Assembly: GCF_026213295.1 (NCBI RefSeq)
Contig: NC_079419.1
Location: forward strand, 21,207,180 to 21,271,179
Length of the DNA: 64,000 nt
From: Gadus chalcogrammus
Lineage: Eukaryota; Chordata; Actinopteri; Gadiformes; Gadidae
Direction: 5' to 3'
A model generated the notes under the pieces. It was not told where the DNA came from. It did no database searches and was given only the letters and a program-made list of their open reading frames with translations. Within the stretch, counting starts at the first letter, position 1. Each line of letters starts with the position of its first letter. This document shows, piece by piece, positions 1 through 12,805 of this stretch. Both the position numbers and the translations under genes were made by a program.

Positions 1-3000
1 TGCTCAAACTAATCTATTCCCCTTCCAAATGGTGGAGTATGGCCCTATTACCCTTTGGTAAGCTTAGTAACACGTTTGCATTGAAATTGACAGAGATACC
101 AACATTTATTATTTTTATGCCGGCAAAATTCTTTTCAGAGCGCTTAGAATCACTTTTTGACCAACAATGTGTTTTTGACTTGTTTTTCTGAAACGAACAG
201 AAATATCAACATTTCTTGTTTTTTTGCGTGCCAAATGTTTTTCAGAGCGCTAGATTCACTTTTTGACCAACAATGTGTCTTTGACCTTATATTGTTGATT
301 TTGCTCAAAACTAATGTATTCCACTTCCAAATAGTGGAGTATGGCCCTATAACCCTTTGGTAAGCTTAATAACACGTTTGCATTGAAATTGACAGATATC
401 AACATTTTTGGTTTTTACGCTTGCAAAATGATTTTGAGAGCGCTAGAATCACTTTTTGACCAAATGTGTTTTCGACTTGTTTTCTGAAATGAACAGAAAA
501 ATCAACATTTCTTGTTTTATGAGTGCGAAATGCTTTTCAGAGCGCTAGAATCACTTTTTGACCATCAATGTGTCTTTGACCTTATATTGTTGATTTTGCT
601 CAAAACTAATGTATTCCCCTTCCAAATGGTGGAGTATGGCCCTATTACCCTTTGGTAAGCATAGTAACATTTTGCATTGAATCGACAGAGATACCAACAT
701 TTATTTTTTTTATGCCGGCAAAATGCTTTTCAGAGCGCTAGAATCACTTTTTGACCAACAATGTGTTTTTGACTTGTTTTTCTGAAATGAACAGAGATAT
801 CAACATTTCTTGTTTTTATGCGTGCCAAATGCTTTTCAGAGCGCTAGAATCACTTTTTGACCAACAATGTGTCTTTGACCTTATATTGTTGATTTTGCTC
901 AAAACTAATGTATTCCCTTCCAAATGGTGGAGTATGGCCCTATTACCCTTTGGTAAGCTTAGTAACACGTTTGCATTGAAATTGACAGAGATACCAACAT
1001 TTATTATTTTTATGCCGGCAAAATTCTTTTCAGAGCGCTTAGAATCACTTTTTGACCAACAATGTGTTTTCGACTTGCTTTCTGAAATGGACAGAAAAAT
1101 CAACATTTCTTGTTTTATGCGTGCCAAATGCTTTTCAGAGCGCTAGAATCACTTTTGGACCAACAATGTGTTTTAACCTTATATTGTTGATTTTGCTCAA
1201 AACTAATGTATTCCACTACCAAATAGTGGAGTATGGCCCTATAACCCTTTGGTAAGCTTAATAACACGTTTGCATTGAAATGACAGATATCAACATTTTT
1301 GGTTTTTACGCTTGCAAAATGATTTTGAGAGCGCTAGAATCACTTTTTGACCAACAATGTGTTTTCGACTTGTTTTCTGAAATGAACAGAAAAATCAACA
1401 TTCTTGTTTTTATGAGTGCGAAATGCTTTTCAGAGCGCTAGAATCACTTTTTGACCATCAATGTGTCTTTGACCTTATATTGTTGATTTTGCTCAAAACT
1501 AATGTATTCCCCTTCCAAATGGTGGAGTATGGCCCTATTACCCTTTGGTAAGCATAGTAACATGTTTGCATTGAAATCGACAGAGATACCAACATTTATT
1601 GTTTTTATGCCGGCAAAATGCTTTTCAGAGCGCTAGAATCACTTTTTGACCAACAATGTGTTTTTGACTTGTTTTTCTGAAATGAACAGAGATATCAACA
1701 TTTCTTGTTTTTATGCGTGCCAAGCTTTTCAGAGCGCTAGAATCACTTTTTGACCAACAATGTGTCTTTGACCTTATATTGTTGATTTTGCTCAAAACTA
1801 ATGTATTCCCCTTCCAAATGGTGGAGTATGGCCCTATTACCCTTTGGTAAGCTTAGTCACACGTTTGCATTGAAAATGACAGATATCATTTTTGGTTTTT
1901 ACGCATGCAAAATGCTTTTCAGAGCGCTAGAATCACTTTTTGACCAACAATGTGTTTTCGACTTGCTTTCTGAAATGGACAGAAAAATCAACATTTCTTG
2001 TTTTTATGCGTGCCAAATGCTTTTCAGAGCGCTAGAATCACTTTTTGACCAACTTGTTTTTAACCTTATATTGTTGATTTTGCTCAAAACTAATGTATTC
2101 CTACCAAATAGTGGAGTATGGCCCTATAACCCTTTGGTAAGCTTAGTCACACGTTTGCATTGAAAATGACAGGTATCAACATTTTGGTTTTACGCATGCA
2201 AAATTCTTTTCAGAGCGCTAGAATCACTTTTTGACCAACAATGTGTTTTCGACTTGTTTTCTGAAATGAACAGAAAAATCAACATTTCTTGTTTTTATGC
2301 GTGCCAAATGCTTTTCAGAGCGCTAGAATCACTTTTTGACCAACAATGTGTCTTTGACCTTATATTGTTGATTTTGCTCAAAACTAATGTATTCCACTTC
2401 CAAATAGTGGAGTATGGCCCTATAACCCTTTGGTAAGCTTAATAACACGTTTGCATTGAAATTGACAGATATCAACATTTTTGGTTTTTATGCCGGCAAA
2501 ATTCTTTTCAGAGCGCTTAGAATCACTTTTTGACCAACAATGTGTTTTCGACTTGCTTTCTGAAATGGACAGAAAAATCAACATTTCTTGTTTTTATGCG
2601 TGCCAAATGCTTTTCAGAGCGCTAGAATCACTTTTTGACCAACAATGTGTCTTTGACCTTATATTGTTGATTTTGCTCAAAACTAATGTATTCCCTTCCA
2701 AATGGTGGAGTATGGCCCTATTACCCTTGGTAAGCTTAGTAACATGTTTGCATTGAAATTGACAGAGATACCAACATTTTTGTTTTTATGCCGGCAAAAT
2801 GCTTTTCAGAGCGCTAGAATCACTTTTTGACCAACAATGTGTTTTTAACCTTATATTGTTGATTTTGCTCAAACTAATGTATTCCACTACCAAATAGTGG
2901 AGTATGGCCCTATAACCCTTTGGTAAGCTTAGTCACACGTTTGCATTGAAAATGACAGGTATCAACATTTTTGGTTTTTACGCATGCAAAATGCTTTTCA

Positions 3001-6000
3001 GAGCGCTAGAATCACTTTTTGACCAACAATGTGTTTTCGACTTGTTTTCTGAAATGAACAGAAAAATCAACATTTCTTGTTTTTATGCCGGCAAAATGCT
3101 TTTCAGAGCGCTAGAATCACTTTTGACAACATGTGTTTTAACCTTATATTGTTGATTTTGCTCAAAACTAATGTATTCCACTTCCAAATAGTGGAGTATG
3201 GCCCTATAACCCTTTGGTAAGCTTAATAACACGTTTGCATTGAAATTGACAGATATCAACATTTTTGGTTTTTACGCTTGCAAAATGCTTTTGAGAGCGC
3301 TAGAATCACTTTTTGACCAACAATGTGTTTTCGACTTGTTTTCTGAAATGAACAAAAAATCAACATTTCTTGTTTTTATGAGTGCGAAATGCTTTTCAGA
3401 GCGCTAGAAATCACTTTTGACCATCAATGTGTCTTTGACCTTATATTGTTGATTTTGCTCAAAACTAATGTATTCCCTTCCAAATGGTGGAGTATGGCCC
3501 TATTACCCTTTGGTAAGCATAGTAACATGTTGCATTGAAATCGACAGAGATACCAACATTTATTGTTTTTATGCCGGCAAAATGCTTTTCAGAGCGCTAG
3601 AATCACTTTTGACCAACAATGTGTTTTTGACTTGTTTTTCTGAAATGAACAGAGATATCAACATTTCTTGTTTTATGCGTGCCAAATGCTTTTCAGAGCG
3701 CTAGAATCACTTTTTGACCAACAATGTGTTTTAACCTTATATTGTTGATTTTGCTCAAAACTAATGTATTCCACTACCAAATAGTGGAGTATGGCCCTAT
3801 AACCCTTTGGTAAGCTTAGTCACACGTTTGCATTGAAAATGACAGATATCAACATTTTTGGTTTTTACGCATGCAAAATGCTTTTCAGAGCGCTAGAATC
3901 ACTTTTGACCAACAATGTGTTTTCGACTTGTTTTCTGAAATGAACAGAAAATCAACAATTCTTGTTTTAATGCGTGCCAAATGCTTTTCAGAGCGCTAAA
4001 ATCACTTTTGACCAACAATGTGTCTTTGACCTTATATTGTTGATTTTGCTCAAAACTAATGTATTCCCCTTCCAAATGGTGGAGTATGGTCCTATTACCC
4101 TTTGGTAAGCTTTGTAACAAGTTTGCATTGAAATTGACAGAGATACCAACATTTCTTGTTTTTATACCTGCACAATTCTTTTCAGAGCGCAAGAATCACT
4201 TTTTGACCAACAATGTGTTTTCGACATGTTTTCTGAATGAACAGAAAAATCAACATTTCTTGTTTTTATGCGTGCCAAATGTCTTTCAGAGCGCTAGAAT
4301 CACTTTTTGACCAACAATGTGTCTTTGACCTTATATTGTTGATTTTGCTCCAAACTAATGTATTCCCCTTCCAAATGGTGGAGTATGGCCCTATTACCCT
4401 TTGGTAAGCTTAGTAACATGTTTGCATTGAAATTGACAGAGATACCAACATTTATTGTTTTTATGCCGGCAAAATGCTTTCAGAGCGCTAGAATCACTTT
4501 TTGACCAACAATGTGTTTTTAACCTATATTGTTGATTTTGCTCAAACTAATGTATTCCACTACCAAATAGTGGAGTATGGCCCTATAACCCTTTGGTAAG
4601 CTTAGTCACACGTTTGCATTGAAATGACAGGTATCAACATTTGGTTTTTACGCATGCAAAATGCTTTTCAGAGCGCTAGAATCACTTTTTGACCAACAAT
4701 GTGTTTTCGACTTGTTTTCTGAATTGAACAGAAAAATCAACATTTCTTGTTTTTATGCGTGCCAAATGCTTTTCAGAGCGCTAGAATCACTTTTTGACCA
4801 ACAATGTGTCTTTGACCTTATATTGTTGATTTTGCTCAAAACTAATGTATTCCCCTTCCAATTGGTGGAGTATGGCCCTATTACCCTTTGGTAAGCATAG
4901 TAACATGTTTGCATTGAAATCGACAGAGATACCAACATTTATTGTTTTTATGCCGGCAAAATGCTTTTCAGAGCGCTAGAATCACTTTTTGACAACAATG
5001 TGTTTTTGACTTGTTTTTCTGAAACGAACAGAGATATACACATTTCTTGTTTTTATGCGTGCCAAATGCTTTTCAGAGCGCTAGAATCACTTTTTGACCA
5101 ACAATGTGTTTTAACCTTATATTGTTGATTTTGCTCAAAACTAATGATTCCACTACCAAATAGTGGAGTATGGCCCTATAACCCTTTGGTAAGCTTAGTC
5201 ACACGTTTGCATTGAAATGACAGATATCAACATTTTTGGTTTTTACGCATGCAAAATGCTTTTCAGAGCGCTAGAATCACTTTTTGACCAACAATGTGTT
5301 TCGACTTGTTTTCTGAAATGAACAGAAAAATCAACATTCTTGTTTTAATGCGTGCCAAATGCTTTTCAGAGCGCTAAATCACTTTTGACCAAAATGTGTC
5401 TTGACCTTATATTGTTGTTTGCTCAAAACTAATGTATTCCCCTTCAAATGGTGGAGTATGTCCTATACCCTTTGGTAAGCTTTGTAACAAGTTTGCATTG
5501 AAATTGACAGAGATACCAACATTTCTTGTTTTTATACCTGCACAATTCTTTCAGAGCGCAAGAATCACTTTTTGACCAACAATGTGTTTCGACATGTTTT
5601 CTGAAATGAACAGAAAAAATCAACATTTCTTGTTTTTATGCGTGCCAAAAGCTTTTCAGAGCGCTAGAATCACTTTTTGACCAACAATGTGTCTTTGACC
5701 TATATTGTTGATTTTGCTCAAAACTAATGATTCCCCTTCCAAATGGTGGAGTATGGCCCTATTACCCTTTGGTAAGCTTAGTAACATGTTGCATTGAAAT
5801 TGACAGATACCAACATTTATTGTTTTATGCCGGCAAATGCTTTTCAGAGCGCTAGAATCACTTTTTGACCAACAATGTGTTTTTAACCTTATATTGTTGA
5901 TTTTGCTCAAAACTAATGTTCCACTACCAAATAGTGGAGTATGGCCCTATAACCCTTTGGTAAGCTTATTCACACGTTTGCATTGAAAATGACAGGTATC

Positions 6001-7258
6001 AACATTTTTGGTTTTTACGCATGCAAATGCTTTCAGAGCGCTAGAATCACTTTTTGACCAACAATGTGTTTTCGACTTGTTCTGAAATGAACAGAAAAAT
6101 CAACATTTCTTGTTTTTATGCGTGCCAAATGCTTTTCAGAGCGCTAGAATCACTTTTTGACCAACAATGTGTCTTTGACCTTATATTGTTGATTTTGCTC
6201 AAAACTAATGTATTCCCCTTCCAAATGGTGAGTATGGCCCTATTACCCTTTGGTAAGCTTAGTACACGTTTGCATTGAAATTGACAGAGATACCAACATT
6301 TATTTTTTAAGCCGGCAAAATTCTTTTCAGAGCGCTTAGAATCACTTTTTGACCAACAATGTGTTTCGACTTGCTTTTCTGAAATGAACAGAAAAATCAA
6401 CATTTCTTGTTTTTATACCTGCACAATGCTTTTCAGAGCGCTAGAATCACTTTTTGACCAACAATGTGTCTTTGACCTTATATATTGTTGATTTTGCTCA
6501 AAACTAATGTATTCCCCTTCCAAATGGTGGAGTATGGCCCTATTACCCTTTGTAAGCTAGTAACATTTGCATTGAAATTGACAGAGATACCAACATTTAT
6601 ATTTTTATGCCGGCAAAATTCTTTTCAGACGCTTAGAATCACTTTTTGACCCAACAATGTGTTTTTGACTTGTTTTTCTGAAACGAACAGAAATATCAAC
6701 ATTTCTTGTTTTTTGCGTGCCAAATGTTTTTCAGAGCGCTAGATTACTTTTTGACCAACAATGTGTCTTTGACCTTATATTGTTGATTTTGCTCAAACAA
6801 TGTATTCCACTTCCAAATAGTGGGAGTATGGCCCTATAACCCTTTGGTATCTTAATAACACGTTTGCATTGAAATTGACAGATATCAACATTTTTGGTTT
6901 TTACGCTTGCAAAATGCTTTTGAGAGCGCTAGAATCACTTTTGACCAACAATGTGTTTTCGACTTGTTTTCTGAAATGAACAGAAAAATCAACATTTCTT
7001 GTTTTTTTGAGTGCGAAATGCTTTTCAGAGCGCTAGAATCACTTTTGCCATCAATGTGTCTTTGACCTTATATTGTTGATTTTGCTCAAAACTAATGTAT
7101 TCCCTTCCAAATGGTGAGTATGGCCCTATTACCTTTTGGTTAAGCATAGTAACATGTTTGCATTGAAATCGACCAGAGATACCAACATTTATTGTTTTTA
7201 TGCCGCAAAATGCTTTTCAGCGCTAGAATCACTTTTGGACCAACAATGTGTTTTTGAC
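1..7258. repeat. Satellite array, ~300-bp unit, about 24 copies
   Basis: The whole block is one tandem array. The core 'cagagcgctagaatcact' recurs at alternating spacings of about 105 and 195 bp, and 'ttatattgttgattttgctc' recurs once per about 300 bp, so the unit is about 300 bp with two related halves. Two variants of one segment alternate: one ends in CCACTACCAAATAGTGG (a 6-bp stem with a 5-nt loop), the other in CCCCTTCCAAATGGTGG, where the stem is broken. Private variants at 1-260 (aaacgaacagaaatatc, gccaaatgtttttcag) reappear in the same order at 6497-6745, which points to a higher-order period near 6.5 kb. The short open frames inside are by-products of the repeat, differ by single-base indels, and are not genes. 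Confidence 0.97.
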
Positions 7259-7358
7259 NNNNNNNNNNNNNNNNNNNNNNNNNNNNNNNNNNNNNNNNNN
7301 NNNNNNNNNNNNNNNNNNNNNNNNNNNNNNNNNNNNNNNNNNNNNNNNNNNNNNNNNN
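7259..7358. other. Assembly gap (100 N)
   Basis: Exactly 100 undetermined bases, the usual placeholder for a gap of unknown size. It ends the satellite array, so the array is probably longer than shown and the right flank may not be truly adjacent. Confidence 0.99.
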
Positions 7359-7594
7359 CATTTCGGTATACTAAATTGGAGATTTTGGCACACTTTGTGC
7401 GAAAAGTTACCCCAATTGAATTGGGGCCCCCAAAATGAAGGGCACTTTGCCCCAAACTGAAGAAAGTGTCCGCTGCTGAATTCAGAACCGGTCACCCGGG
7501 GTTACTTTGGGGTCTTTGGACTGCGTCAACGTAATTTTTCCAATAGGGGGCCCTCTCAGACCATTAATGACCAAACATGTACTTTGTACTTCAT

Positions 7595-7812
7595 GACGCA
7601 TATGATATACGTCACCACACCCGCACTTGGAACTCGGCACAGAGATGGCGATCTCTCTGCTCCACTTCACCACTTTTTTTCAAGGCGAGGATAAAAGCAT
7701 CGAAACCACTATAAGTCGGGGCACGTGGAGAGTTTTAGTTATGTGCCATCTCTATGTGCCATCTCTGTGCCGAGTTCCAAGTGCGGGTGTGGTGACGTAT
7801 ATCATATGCGTC
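7595..7812. repeat. 55-bp inverted repeat with 108-bp spacer
   Basis: Bases 7595-7649 are perfectly complementary to 7758-7812. The right arm is preceded by a partial direct repeat (gtgccatctct twice). The rest of 7359-8160 is unique-looking sequence in which I recognise no gene. The structure could fold into a long hairpin; it may be the core of a foldback or MITE-type element, but I see no outer target-site duplication. Confidence 0.85.
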
Positions 7813-8163
7813 GAGAGCAGCGAAGAGCTGTAGTTCACAAAGCGGCCTCACATAAAACCTAAAATTATCAAACTTCTTTACAAATTTTTTAGTTTTCTTT
7901 GCATGAAAATCCACAAACAACATATGTGTAATCCAGGGCATATAAAGACTGGGACCAGAAAATAATTATTTTCTCTCCATTGACACCCATTCATATTTTT
8001 CGATCTCATAGGTCCCATGAGCTCTACCGGAAGGGGCGTGACTTCGCCACTCTATAGACGCTGTCCACTTCCGTTCAGCCAGACTAGGCAAAGCGTGACC
8101 CTGAACACGCCTTGCGATGTGGACCAACGTATCTATTTCACGCCTTGGCGTGATACCGGGTTG

Positions 8164-8165
<2 letters not shown>

Positions 8166-8215
<50 letters not shown>

Positions 8216-8226
8216 TGTGTGTGTGT
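8166..8226. repeat. (TG)n microsatellite
   Basis: Pure TG run of about 45 bp followed by AGG and a second short TG run. 8227-8510 after it is unassigned sequence. Confidence 0.95.
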
Positions 8227-8539
8227 CCACTGCCCAACCCCGCCCATCCTCTGGTTTTTAATAGTTCTGACTGAGTTTTCAAGAAGATTATACAATACAT
8301 ATTAATACACCCCAACTGTTTCTGCGCTGGGTTTTGAAATACGCAAGAAAACCTTGACCCGCGCCTTTGAGGTTTACACCCGCGAATCCGTTTGTAAAAC
8401 AACCCGTGAAGCTCGCAACCCTGCATCACCGTCACCTTCGCCGTACTGGCAGTGATGGGAAGTTGTCAAATAATTATAATTCATGTATTGTAGGCTATAT
8501 AACAAGGAATTTATGTATTTTATAACCTTGTTGGTTGTT

Positions 8540-8850
8540 CAATAAAACGTATTCACGGCCAAGATACGTGTTTCAGACTAAATACGTTAAATGAAACGTT
8601 CCCCGAAAGGGAAATATTCCTTAATGACAATAATGTGCTATACGTTGACATTCAACATATCTGGGATATGTTTCTAAGCAAACATAATCCTAGAAGTAAA
8701 TAAATGGCAAAAAATAGGCTGAGACTAACGTATTTGCGATACGTTCAATAAACGTAATCACGGACAAAATACGTTTTTTGCCAAACGTAATTAGAAATGC
8801 AGAATAGATTCTCTGGGAACGTAATTTTGATGAGACAGGGTTGTATCAGT
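8540..8850. repeat. Dispersed repeat fragment with internal duplicate
   Basis: The segment gttcaataaa(a)cgta(t/a)tcacgg occurs at about 8536 and again at about 8742, each followed by an aa(g/a)atacgt block. The right part (aattagaaatgcagaatag ... ctgggaacgtaatttt) is a sequence I recognise as a widespread fish interspersed repeat of uncertain class. No coding content seen. Confidence 0.45.
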
Positions 8851-8949
8851 TTGAACTGACTTATCTTCAACTGGATCAACCTCCGCAGTGGCCATGAGTC
8901 ATTAGGCACGTCGTCGCCATTTGTGTGTAAGGTAATGACATAATTAGAC

Positions 8950-9302
8950 AGAGAGAGCAGGAGGAGGAGAGGAGGAGGAGGAGGAAGAGGAAGAGGAAGA
9001 GGAGGGTGGAGGAGGAGGAGGGTGGAGGAGGAGGAGGTGGAGGAGGAGGAGCAGCAGGAGGTAGAGGAGGAGGAGGAGGAGGAGGAGCAGGAGGAGGAAG
9101 AAGAGGAGGAGAGGAGGAGGAGCAGAGGAGGAGCAGGAGGAGGAGGAGAAGGAGGAGGGGGAGCAGGAGGAGGAGGAAGAGGAGGAGGTGGAGGCGAGGA
9201 GGAGGAGGAAGAGGAGGAAGAGGAGGAGGAGGAAGAGGAGAAGAGGAGGAAGAGGAAGAGGAGAGGAGAGGAGGAGGAGAGGAGGAAGGAGGAGGGAGGA
9301 GC
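8950..9302. repeat. Polypurine (GGA/GAA)n tract
   Basis: About 350 bp in which the + strand is almost entirely G and A, built from GGA and GAA triplets with occasional GCA and GTG breaks. Long open frames on both strands (poly-Glu/Gly, poly-Ser/Pro) are consequences of the repeat and not genes. 9303-9990 beyond it holds no feature I can name. Confidence 0.95.
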
Positions 9303-9990
9303 AGAATATAAATATTGCATCGACACAATCGTAGCAGTATAGGAAACAATGCATATTTGTCGATCCAATGAGCTCCAATGGGCTAAACTCACAATCCCAC
9401 AGAGTCGTACTGCTACACTATAGTTGATACTGCAACGTTGATGGAGTTCTGACAATACACCAATGTTACCTATTTTGGCAAAACACCCAGTATACAGTAA
9501 TTGCACATGAAGTACAATGAAAAACCTTACAGTAAGAAAAGGTTTAGACTGTCTTTGGGGGGATGTAATGATGAAATCAGTGCACAAGTACGCAAAGGTA
9601 ACAAAGCAAATATTTATTGGGTTACTGTAATACAGATAAATGTTCAGCTGAAACACAAAAGGGGCGGTTTGGTTTGTGTAGTACAATAAAGATATAAAGA
9701 GAATATAAATGAGGGTAAACAGAGTACGTACATCAGTCTGTACAGGATGAGACCAATTGGTAATTGGGCCGTGGCGTTCTGAAGCAGTGGTCTCCAGGTG
9801 AACCAAGTGGGGCTCAATGAGAATTTGGTGCTTCGAGGTTTGGCAAAATGTGATTTAGAATTTCTTATATGCGTGAAAACAATGAATAGAGTTTGTAGTT
9901 GATTCATGAGCTTGACGTTTTCAGATTGTGTCATAGTATCCATCTTTTGTGTGTTGTCAGAAAAGTAAGACCTGGGACAACAGAGGATCA

Positions 9991-10285
9991 GTATTACCCC
10001 CCCTCAGCCTCACACCCCCTCCCCCGCCCCCCCTTCCCCCGCCCTCATACCCCCACCAAACCCTTCACAAGCCCAGCCCCCCTAGCCGCTCACCCATTAC
10101 CCAAACCCACCCTTGATACCCCCCGTCAACCATCATCCCCCTCCCCCCTCAAGTCCCCCACCCTCCCTCTGACCCTCACCACCCCTCACACTCACTCCCC
10201 TCCCTCCCCCAGCCCACCTCACGCACCCTTCATGTTTTTGTGTGTGTATGTGTGTATGTGTGTATGTGTGTGTGTGTGTTTGTGT
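9991..10285. repeat. C-rich low-complexity tract followed by (TG)n
   Basis: 9991-10230 is a pyrimidine-rich CCCCTCAC-like low-complexity stretch with no stable unit; 10231-10285 is an imperfect TG run with ATG interruptions. Confidence 0.85.
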
Positions 10286-10286
10286 G

Positions 10287-10309
10287 TCTACAAACCGACA
10301 CAGAGATGC
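10287..10309 (-). pseudogene. Relic of the 3' end of a B30.2 exon
   Basis: The 20-bp stretch acaaaccgacacagagatgc nearly matches the last codons and stop of the B30.2 exon at 26945 (minus-strand reading ...SLCRL-stop). The same motif recurs at 11470-11495, 26837-26860 and, more diverged, at 23988 and 24146. The copy here is cut by the MITE that begins at 10313. Confidence 0.5.
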
Positions 10310-10312
10310 TTA

Positions 10313-10851
10313 TGCCGCGTTTCCACTGCAGGGTGCGGAAACGGATCGGTTCCGCACGGGTTGCGTTTCACCGCCAAAAAGTGGGCGTGACCCAGACTTA
10401 GCTGTACCGTTTAGGCCTCGTTTTCAGTACTCCACCGTTGGGTACTTAAAACGAGACGAGACGCTGAAAGGGTCCCGGAAATTCTAGCTAAATACCCCCT
10501 CCGTTGATTGGTCGACAGAATCATCACTTGCGGGCGATGTGGGGATAAAAACAAACAAACAGTAGCCCTCGAGGTATTATCTTTACAATTAACATGTCGC
10601 GGAAAACGCTTGCTTGGGCGAACAAGGAAGTGGAGACGTTTCGTCTGCATTCTTGGGGAGGAAGACGTTTGTTTACGATGTTTACGTAGCTGCACGCCGG
10701 CTTGATCGACATCTCGGCCTTCCGACAAAGGGGTACTGTCGGCGGTGGAACGCAACCTCGGAACTGTAGCGAGGCTATATACCGCCCCCTCCCACTACCG
10801 GACTGAGGCGAACCGACACGTACCGCACCCATGCAGTTGGAAAGCGCGGCA
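10313..10851. mobile_element. PIF/Harbinger-type MITE (539 bp)
   Basis: The ends are imperfect inverted repeats of about 45 bp starting TGCCGCGTTTCCACTGCA on the left and, reversed, TGCCGCGCTTTCCAACTGCA on the right. The element is flanked by TTA on both sides (10310-10312 and 10852-10854), the 3-bp target duplication typical of PIF/Harbinger. No transposase is visible, so it is non-autonomous. It sits in a B30.2-tail relic. hAT or P ancestry would predict an 8-bp duplication, which is absent. Confidence 0.8.
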
Positions 10852-10854
10852 TTA

Positions 10855-11475
10855 GTCACCCTCCCCTCCATGACTACCCCCCTCATCAGCCCCCCTCCTC
10901 CACCCTCCCCCCAGCCACCCCCACCCCATACACCCCTCACCCCCCCTCATCACCCCCCCTCACCCTCCCTCCATCACACCCCCACCCCATCACCCTCACC
11001 CCCCCTCATCACCCCCACCCTCATCCCTCCCTCCATCACACCCCCACCCCCACACCCTCACCCCCCCTCCATCACCCCCCCTCACCCTCCCTACCATCAC
11101 ACCCCCCCCCCATCACACTCACCCCCCCCTCAGTCACCCCCCCCTCACCCTCCCTCCATCACACCCCACCCCCCCTCACCCTCACCCCCCCCTCGTCACC
11201 CCCTCATCCTCCCTCCATCACACCCCCCCCTCACCCCCACCCGATCACCCTCACCCCCCCTCGTCCCCCCCTCATCCTCCCTCCATCACCCCCCCCCCTC
11301 ACCCCCCCTCACCCTCCCTCCATCACACCCTCACCCCCCCGTCGCCCCCCTCATCCTCCCTCCATCACACCCCCCCCCTCACCCCCACCCGATCACCCTC
11401 ACCCCCCCTCGTCATCCCCCCTCACCCTCCCAGCCCACCCTTCATGTGTGTGTGTGTGTGTGTGTGTGTGTCCAA
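10855..11475. repeat. C-rich minisatellite and (TG)n
   Basis: Recurrent blocks of the form ccctccatcacaccccc, ctcacccccacccgatcacc and ctcgtcacccccc alternate in units of roughly 100 bp. The + strand is almost all C and T. The tract ends in a short TG run at about 11446-11471. The long proline/serine frame through it is not a gene. Confidence 0.9.
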
Positions 11476-11800
11476 CCGACACAGAGACGCTGAGGCGGTC
11501 AACAGGTGGTCACCCTTCCCCAGCCCCAGAGTCCAATCAGACCCAGCCCAGGTGTGCAGCCTCAGCAAGTCACTCATAAGATGAATAACAGTAATTCACA
11601 TTCTGAAAGACTTTCTATTTATTTATTTTCATTTCTATAAAAAACTTTTTTAAAAGCTGTCTTTCCTGTGTTTTAGTGACATCAGAAGTGGGCGTGTCCT
11701 CCTATATGTGCTCTGGATAGATCAGTCTACCAGCCTACCCAGCGGACTGTAGGAAAAGCTGCTCATCTATCCATCACACATCTAGGGGGACACGGCCACC
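11470..11800. other. B30.2-tail relic then unassigned sequence
   Basis: 11470-11495 repeats the ccaaccgacacagagac motif of the B30.2 3' end (minus strand). The remainder to 11800 is unique sequence without recognisable coding or repeat content. Confidence 0.45.
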
Positions 11801-11802
11801 TG

Positions 11803-11899
11803 TGATGAGAGAGAGAGAGCGAGAGAGGGAAAGAGAGAGAGAGAGAGAGAGAGAGGGGAGGGAGACAGAGAGAGACAGAGACAGAGAGAGACAGAGAGA

Positions 11900-11941
<42 letters not shown>
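11803..11941. repeat. (GA)n microsatellite
   Basis: Imperfect GAGA run with ACAG and GGGA interruptions, about 140 bp. Confidence 0.95.
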
Positions 11942-11944
<3 letters not shown>

Positions 11945-12018
11945 AGGAGCCTTTCCCCAATACTTTTATGGCCTCTTAAGTGATACTTCCCAGGCAGAGG
12001 CCGCCTGACGACTCCAAA

Positions 12019-12022
12019 CACA

Positions 12023-12084
<62 letters not shown>

Positions 12085-12090
12085 ACACAC
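12019..12090. repeat. (AC)n microsatellite
   Basis: About 70 bp of AC, interrupted by ACC and ACTC. It abuts the possible exon at 12091, so that exon's minus-strand splice donor would lie inside the repeat. Confidence 0.95.
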
Positions 12091-12203
12091 ACCTGTCTCT
12101 GGACGTGGAGGAGCTGACGGGCGAGGTCACGACAGAGCCTCCGTCGTGAGGACCGTGAAGAAGCGTGACTTCTTCAGGTCCACCTTTTCTGAGAGGGACA
12201 GCC
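12091..12203 (-). CDS. Putative internal exon, unidentified
   Basis: On the minus strand the block begins after ...CCCACACAG and ends before GTGTGTGTGTG, acceptor- and donor-like. One frame is fully open (begins AVPLRKGGPEEV, ends SSSTSRD) across about 37 codons. I do not recognise the protein. It is embedded between two microsatellites, so the donor would be the first GT of a GT repeat. It could share a transcript with the exon-like block at 16829-16993, same strand. Chance open frame is a real alternative. Confidence 0.25.
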
Positions 12204-12221
12204 TGTGTGGGGGGTTGGGCA

Positions 12222-12223
12222 CA

Positions 12224-12295
<72 letters not shown>

Positions 12296-12299
12296 CTCA

Positions 12300-12343
<44 letters not shown>

Positions 12344-12347
12344 CTCA

Positions 12348-12423
<76 letters not shown>

Positions 12424-12456
12424 CAACACACACGCGCGCACACACGCACGCACCGC

Positions 12457-12521
<65 letters not shown>

Positions 12522-12524
12522 CCA

Positions 12525-12596
<72 letters not shown>

Positions 12597-12626
12597 CCAC
12601 GCACGCACGCACGCACGCACGCACGC

Positions 12627-12674
<48 letters not shown>

Positions 12675-12678
12675 CTCA

Positions 12679-12723
<45 letters not shown>

Positions 12724-12740
12724 CGCACGCACGCACGCAC

Positions 12741-12805
<65 letters not shown>

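Noticed and set aside
157..7255. Open frames of 60-130 codons in the satellite (MTNNVFLTCFSE..., MLFRALESLF...)
   Set aside because: They recur with each satellite unit, change frame at every single-base indel and have no splice or codon signal; they are by-products of the repeat.
8745..9806. 353-codon minus-strand frame with Ser/Pro runs
   Set aside because: The middle is the GGA/GAA polypurine tract; flanking parts have no domain and no gene structure.
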